In this document: positions 55,613 to 60,000 of the stretch, one piece after another
Position numbering within the stretch: the stretch's first letter is position 1
Layout of the letters: every line of letters starts with the position of its first letter
Source of the DNA: Hydractinia symbiolongicarpus
Taxonomy: Eukaryota > Cnidaria > Hydrozoa > Anthoathecata > Hydractiniidae
NCBI RefSeq assembly: GCF_029227915.1
Contig: NC_079877.1
Location: 26,377,851 to 26,437,850 of the forward strand
Direction: 5' to 3'
DNA: 60,000 bases
Position numbers and translations under genes: made by a program
Notes under the pieces: model-generated
What the model saw: the letters and a program-made list of their open reading frames with translations, nothing else
What the model was told of the DNA's origin: nothing
Databases searched by the model: none

Positions 55613-56414
55613 TGTGCAATCCAATGGAGGACTGGAACACAACTGCTAATCCTGAAGACTTTCTTCGAAAGCCTACAACAAGGTACAACAATGTAGGTGC
55701 TTGAAGCTTAAAAAACTCTGTCCGAGCTCCATCTTCTTCTTTTGGCATAGAAGTAGACAGATCCATTCGCGCCCTTTTGCAATTAAAATTGTAATGAAGT
55801 TGGAAAGGCTAGTTTCTACTACTAAAACTTTCCTAACAAATTGAAATTTCATGCTAATATGTAATAAATCTTTTTTTTTATAAAATGAGACATAAAAGAT
55901 TTTACATACGAAGAATAGAAATATTCACAGATATAAAAAAAATAATAAAGTACATGAGTACGTGAGTGTCACGTACGAATAAAAAAAGGATGGGAGGGTC
56001 ACGTACAAATAGAAAAAAATATATTAAAGTACGTCATGTATGAATAGCCTCTAGGATAAAGTCAGGCAATACTACCACAATAAAACTTGTTGTCCAAAAC
56101 AATGGTACAAAAACATCTCACCCATTTCACATTTAATTCATTTTTTGTCAGTGATGGTGCCAAACTAGCCTAAAGTTTTCTTCTGACACTGATAATGGTA
56201 ATCCACCCGTTAGCAGACATAAATTTCGGTGAGCTCATATTGAGACCAAAAGTGTTGAAGAAATAATTAGTTCCCTAAAAGTTATAAAGCTATAGGCTAG
56301 CACGGAATAGGTTCACAACTGCTAATCAACACATTCTGCCAATTTTTATTTACATTTTAGAAAAGTTAGTGCATGTGCAATTTTTTTCTTTTATTTCTTA
56401 GCATAACTTCCTCA
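55613..56414. other. Spacer between LINE fragments
   Basis: AT-rich, no gene recognised. Runs such as GTACATGAGTACGTGAGTGT and ACGTACGAATA near 55950-56035 are locally repeated. Confidence 0.45.
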
Positions 56415-56745
56415 ATGTCAGTCCGGATTTCGAAAACCCTTTTCCACAGAAAGTGTAATAGTTGATGTTTTTGATTTTATTCCTAATAAGCTTGACCATC
56501 AAAACTTTGTTTGTACTGTGCTAATTGACCTTAAAAAACTATGGTGTTTTGGCATCAGAGATGTTGCGTTTGACTGGTTTGAGTCCTACTTACAGGACGA
56601 ATTGTAAACGACATAAGAGATGGTGCCACAGGAGTGCACAGGGATATGTATTGAGCCCCCCTGATTTTTGTGTATGTATGACTTAAAATCTGTCATTTTT
56701 TATCACATAAAAACTCGGATACCCTTGTCTCGCATGTCAAGTTAG
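56415..56745 (+). pseudogene. LINE E, decayed RT core fragment
   Basis: QSGFRKPFSTESVIVDVFDF, then FVCTVLIDLKK with the AFDTVD segment missing, then FGIRDVAFDWFESYLQDE and, in another frame, VPQECTGICIEPP corresponding to the VPQGS-LGP motif. Clearly RT-derived, heavily decayed. It may be the 5' continuation of the LINE D type or a separate copy. Confidence 0.55.
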
Positions 56746-56997
56746 AACTTTTGCAAGTGGACTTTTTGTAGAATAATAACAAAATGACTTTTATTATGTG
56801 CAGCCATTTAAAAAAATATTGGGTTTACTACTTTAAAGAGAAGTGAAAAAGGAAAAAATATCTTGGGGTAATATTTGATCAAAAAATGGAAAGAGCACAT
56901 AAGGCGACTCCAATTTAATTAGTTGTTCTACGGGCGAAGTCGATAGTAGCTTTCGGTTGGTCGGTCGGCGAAATAAAAAAACATTTTCAAGTTATAT

Positions 56998-59900
56998 CGG
57001 GGGAAGAGTGTGTTTCCCAGCATAGGTTGCTGGTTTGTGATATTATCTTGAAGAGTGTCAAAGAAGCCAAGGGAAAGTACAGGCCTCGTCGAAAAGTCTG
57101 GAAGCTGAAGGAAGAGATTGTAGCAAGACAATTTAGTGCAAAAGTTCAGCAGTTAGCCTACAATAGTCAATGTGATAGTGACAATGTTGAAAGTACTTGG
57201 ACTACTTTGAAGAATTGTGTTCTAGAAGCTTCTGATGATACCTGTGGGTGGACGAAAGGACCAGCTAGACATAGACAGACCTGGTGGTGGAATAATGAGG
57301 TTGACCAGTGTATAAAGGAAAAGAGGAAACTTTGGAAAGAGTGGAAGTCAGGTGGTAGTAAAAATATTTACTTAGAAGCTAAGCGTCGCGCTCGTACAGC
57401 AGTGTATAAGGCAAAATCAGAAGCAGAGAGAAACAGATTTGCAGATGTGTTAACCCTATTCGGTCCGGGGTTTTTCGAACATACTATGACCGGGGGGGGC
57501 GGATTCCGCCCCCCCTCAATAACTTTTCATAGGGTTGTTCAAATTGAATAAAACTTGGCACACTTATATTACGTCATAAAAGGAACAAAATGGCGCCAAT
57601 AAACTTTTGCTTGCGTCAGCACATTTTATGTGACGTCATCAGAAGCTTGAAAATTGTTAAAAATGCCACTTTCTGCTTGAAATATAATTACTTTTGTTCT
57701 AGAGCGAATTTTTACATTCTGTTTGAAGTTTCTGAAAGCTAAATAAAAGTTATTTAACATATCTTCCGGTTTTTACATGGATCGGATAAAAAATTGCCAA
57801 AAATTGCCCGAAAATCCGTTTTTTTTCGATTTTCGGGTAAAATCCGACAAAATCGGGAAATCGGGTTAGTCACATGTTCAAATTATTCCAAATGATTCTT
57901 CTTGATGAAACAAAGTTGTGTTGCAAGTTTCAAGTTCTAAGGATAATCCTAACAGGAGTTATTATATTTCCCCCATTATAAGGATTACATAGAGATTTTT
58001 AGGGGTAGTTTCGAGTAATGGCCAATATCAAAGCCTCTGAAAGGTATGGGACCTAAAAAATTAGCATGCAGGTGTCTAATAGATAAATATTGAAACTCAG
58101 TAAGTATCACAACCATATAACAAAGCAATCAGGAGTTATTAAAAAAAAACCGTCAGGGGGGGCGGAATCCGCCCCCCCCCCCGGACCGAATAGGGTTAAG
58201 AAGGGAAGACCAGCGTAATGAGGTATTCAAGATAGCAAAGCAAATGAAGAAGACTAATCAAGATATTGTAGGTGAGAAGTGTATACGTAATGATAAAGGT
58301 GTTTTGGCTAGCACAGAGGAGGAGAAAAGGGTAGCTTGGAAGAATCATTATCAGAGGTTGCTTAACACTGAGTTTGATTGGGACGAGGAGAATTTGTCTG
58401 ATGATGATGTCGTAGAAGGGCCAGCTATGCAGATCAAGACAGAATGGGTAGTGGAGGCTATTAGGAAATTGAAGATTGGCAAGGCTGCAGGAGTATCAGG
58501 TATTGTTGCAGAGATGGTAAAAGCATCTGGATATATTGGAGTTGAGCTTATTACAAGTCTTGCTAACCAGATTATAAAGGATGGTGCTATTCCCATTGAG
58601 TGGCAGTCAAGTGTAATAGTGAATTGTTTCAAGGGCAAGGGTGATGCATTAGAAAGGGGTAACTATAGAGGTTTGAAGTTGGTTGATCAAGTAATGAAAG
58701 TTATTGAAAGAGTGATTGATAAGTTACTTGGAGAAAGAATTGATATAGATAAGATGCAATTTGGTTTTGTTCCAGGGAGTGGCACTACAGGTGCAATATT
58801 TTTACTCAGACAGCTTCAGGAAAAGTATTTAGGAAAGAGAAAGAATCTCTATTTTGCCTTTGTAGATTTAGAGAAAGCTTTTGATAGAGTGCCACGTAAA
58901 GTTATTTGGTGGGCTATGAGAAAATTAGGTGTGGATGAGTGGCTAGTTACAATGGTTCAGTCTATGTACAGCAATGCTAGAAGTCGTGTCAGGATTAACG
59001 ATTCACTTAGTGATGAATTTAGTGTAAATGTTGGTGTACATCAGGGTTCTGTACTTAGTCCTTTGTTGTTTATTCTAGTCTTAGAAGCGCTGTCGATGGA
59101 GTTCAGAACAGGTTGTCCATGGGAGTTATTGTATGCAGATGATTTGGTTCTCATAGCAGAGTCGATGGAAGAAATAGTTGAAAAGTTTGAGAAGTGGAAG
59201 AAAGGACTAGAAGAGAAAGGGCTGAATGTAAACACAGCAAAGTCTAAAGTCATGATAAGTAGCATTGCAGCCAAGTGTGACCTTGTAGTTGGAAAGTGGC
59301 CTTGTGGAGTTTGCAGGAAAGGGGTTGGTAGTAACTCAATTTTTTGTCAGACTTGCAAGCATTGGGTACATAAGAAGTGCAGTAGTATTAGTGGAAGGTT
59401 AAGAGCTGGCATACAGTTTGTATGGAAGCGTTGCAAAGGTGAGATTATAGAGAATGAAGTATTTCCAGCTTTAATGATGTACAACAGTGGCTCGTTAGAG
59501 ATAATTAAGAGCTTCTGTTACTTAGGTGATATGTTGGGCAGTGAAGGGGGTGTTGGAAGAAGTGTTACTTGCAGGATAGGTTCTGCTTGGAAAAAGTTTA
59601 GAGAGTTACTTCCTTTATTGACTAGCAGAGTCCTGTCAATTGAGGTAAAAGGTAGGTTGTATGAGGCCTGTGTAAGAAGTGTTATGTTGTACGGTAGTGA
59701 AACATGGGCAGTGAAGCAGGAAGATCTTGACCGTTTAGAAAGGAATGATATGAGAATGGTTAGGTGGATGTGTAATGCCAGTCTGAGAGACAGAAAGAGT
59801 TCAGATGAGCTAAGAAGCAGGCTAAGTCTCCGTAAAATTAAAGATGTTATCCAGATAAGAAGATTGAATTGGCTGGGGCACTTGGAAAGAATGGAGGAGG

Positions 59901-60000
59901 ATAATTGGGTAAGAAAGTGTAGAGACTTGATAGTTCCTGGGACAAAGCCCAGAGGCAGACCGAGAAAGACTTGGCAGGAGGTTATAAGGACAGACTTGAT
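56998..60000 (+). mobile_element. LINE F, 5'-truncated, runs off the right edge
   Basis: A non-LTR retrotransposon of a type different from LINEs A-C (see CDS). It starts abruptly inside the end of the endonuclease (GEECVSQHRLLV) and continues to the window end without reaching its 3' end. A 742-bp TTAA-flanked MITE interrupts it. Confidence 0.85.
56998..60000 (+). CDS. LINE F endonuclease tail + reverse transcriptase with internal zinc finger (partial)
   Basis: Left part 56998-57452: CVSQHRLLVCDIILKSVKEA, the usual end of the endonuclease, then RQTWWWNNEVDQCIKEKRKL. Right part 58196-60000, open throughout (~600 codons): AAGVSGIVAEMVKASGY, GNYRGLKLVDQVMKVIERVI, FGFVPGSGTTGAIFLLRQLQ, AFVDLEKAFDRVPRKVIWWA, VGVHQGSVLSPLLFILVLEA and catalytic YADDLVLIAES near 59132. 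After the YADD region comes a Cys/His-rich finger (CGVC, FCQTCKHWVHKKC, 59303-59380), then the thumb FCYLGDMLGSEGG, YGSETWAVKQED and LNWLGHLERMEED. Without the MITE the two parts join in one frame (DVL|RREDQ). 5' end missing and 3' end outside the window. Clade not assigned; it resembles elements annotated as endonuclease-reverse transcriptases in cnidarians. Confidence 0.87.
57454..58195. mobile_element. 742-bp piggyBac-like MITE with TTAA duplication
   Basis: Perfect 17-bp TIRs CCCTATTCGGTCCGGGG with TTAA directly outside both ends (57450-57453 and 58196-58199). CCCT-type termini and TTAA targets are the piggyBac signature. No transposase. Next to each TIR lies a G-run/C-run palindrome built on GGCGGATTCCGCC (57491-57517) and GGCGGAATCCGCC (58154-58185), able to form strong hairpins or, in the G-runs, quadruplexes. 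Precise removal restores LINE F's reading frame. Confidence 0.88.

Noticed and set aside
58351-59274. Minus-strand frames opposite LINE F
   Set aside because: Shadows; the plus strand has a continuous RT frame with all motifs.

Overview
This looks like cnidarian nuclear DNA, probably hydrozoan or another medusozoan. It is strongly AT-rich, has spliced host genes of animal type (AKAP7-like, CAD/DFFB, ARF GTPase, SR-rich protein, two rhodopsin-like GPCRs) and is saturated with transposons. Among the debris is a broken membrane protein with a beta-helix ectodomain, of a type I associate with cnidarian genomes. The species is not determined.

Layout: 1-2.5 kb is AT-rich with one foldback element. 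An intronless AKAP7-like gene lies at 2.5-3.8 kb (-). A three-level transposon nest fills 3.9-10.8 kb: a Ginger-like integrase DNA transposon (4-bp duplication GTTT), interrupted by a two-gene THAP/C2H2 element (7-bp duplication ATTTGAA), itself interrupted by a tRNA-derived SINE. 10.8-14.9 kb holds small inverted-repeat elements, satellite pieces and a composite repeat bracketed by two arrays of one 20-bp minisatellite. The second array stops about 40 bp before the start codon of a complete four-exon caspase-activated DNase gene (14.9-18.2 kb, +). A three-exon ARF-family GTPase follows (19.0-20.0 kb, -).

20.8-24.6 kb is a LINE whose RT frame is split by a TA-flanked satellite-bearing element; removing it rejoins the frame. 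An SR-rich nuclear protein is at 27.4-28.2 kb (+). Two GPCRs are at 29.9-30.8 and 33.2-34.0 kb (both -), among SINEs and many copies of a short element with ends like CCTCGTYCCCAGGG. A PIF/Harbinger element with TIRs, a Myb-like gene and a decayed transposase covers 37.75-39.94 kb. A LINE with a long RT frame follows (40.8-43.1 kb), then the broken beta-helix/multipass gene (43.5-46.7 kb).

46.7-60 kb is mostly retroelement: a near full-length two-ORF LINE (48.5-52.85 kb), two decayed LINE pieces, and a LINE running off the right edge. That last one carries a PHD-like zinc finger inside its RT region and is interrupted by a 742-bp TTAA-flanked, piggyBac-like MITE.

The host genes are separate transcription units; I see no cluster or pathway linking them. 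No clearly new biological system was found. The strongest unusual items are the nested transposons, the zinc finger inside an RT, and the mobile minisatellite beside the apoptotic nuclease gene.
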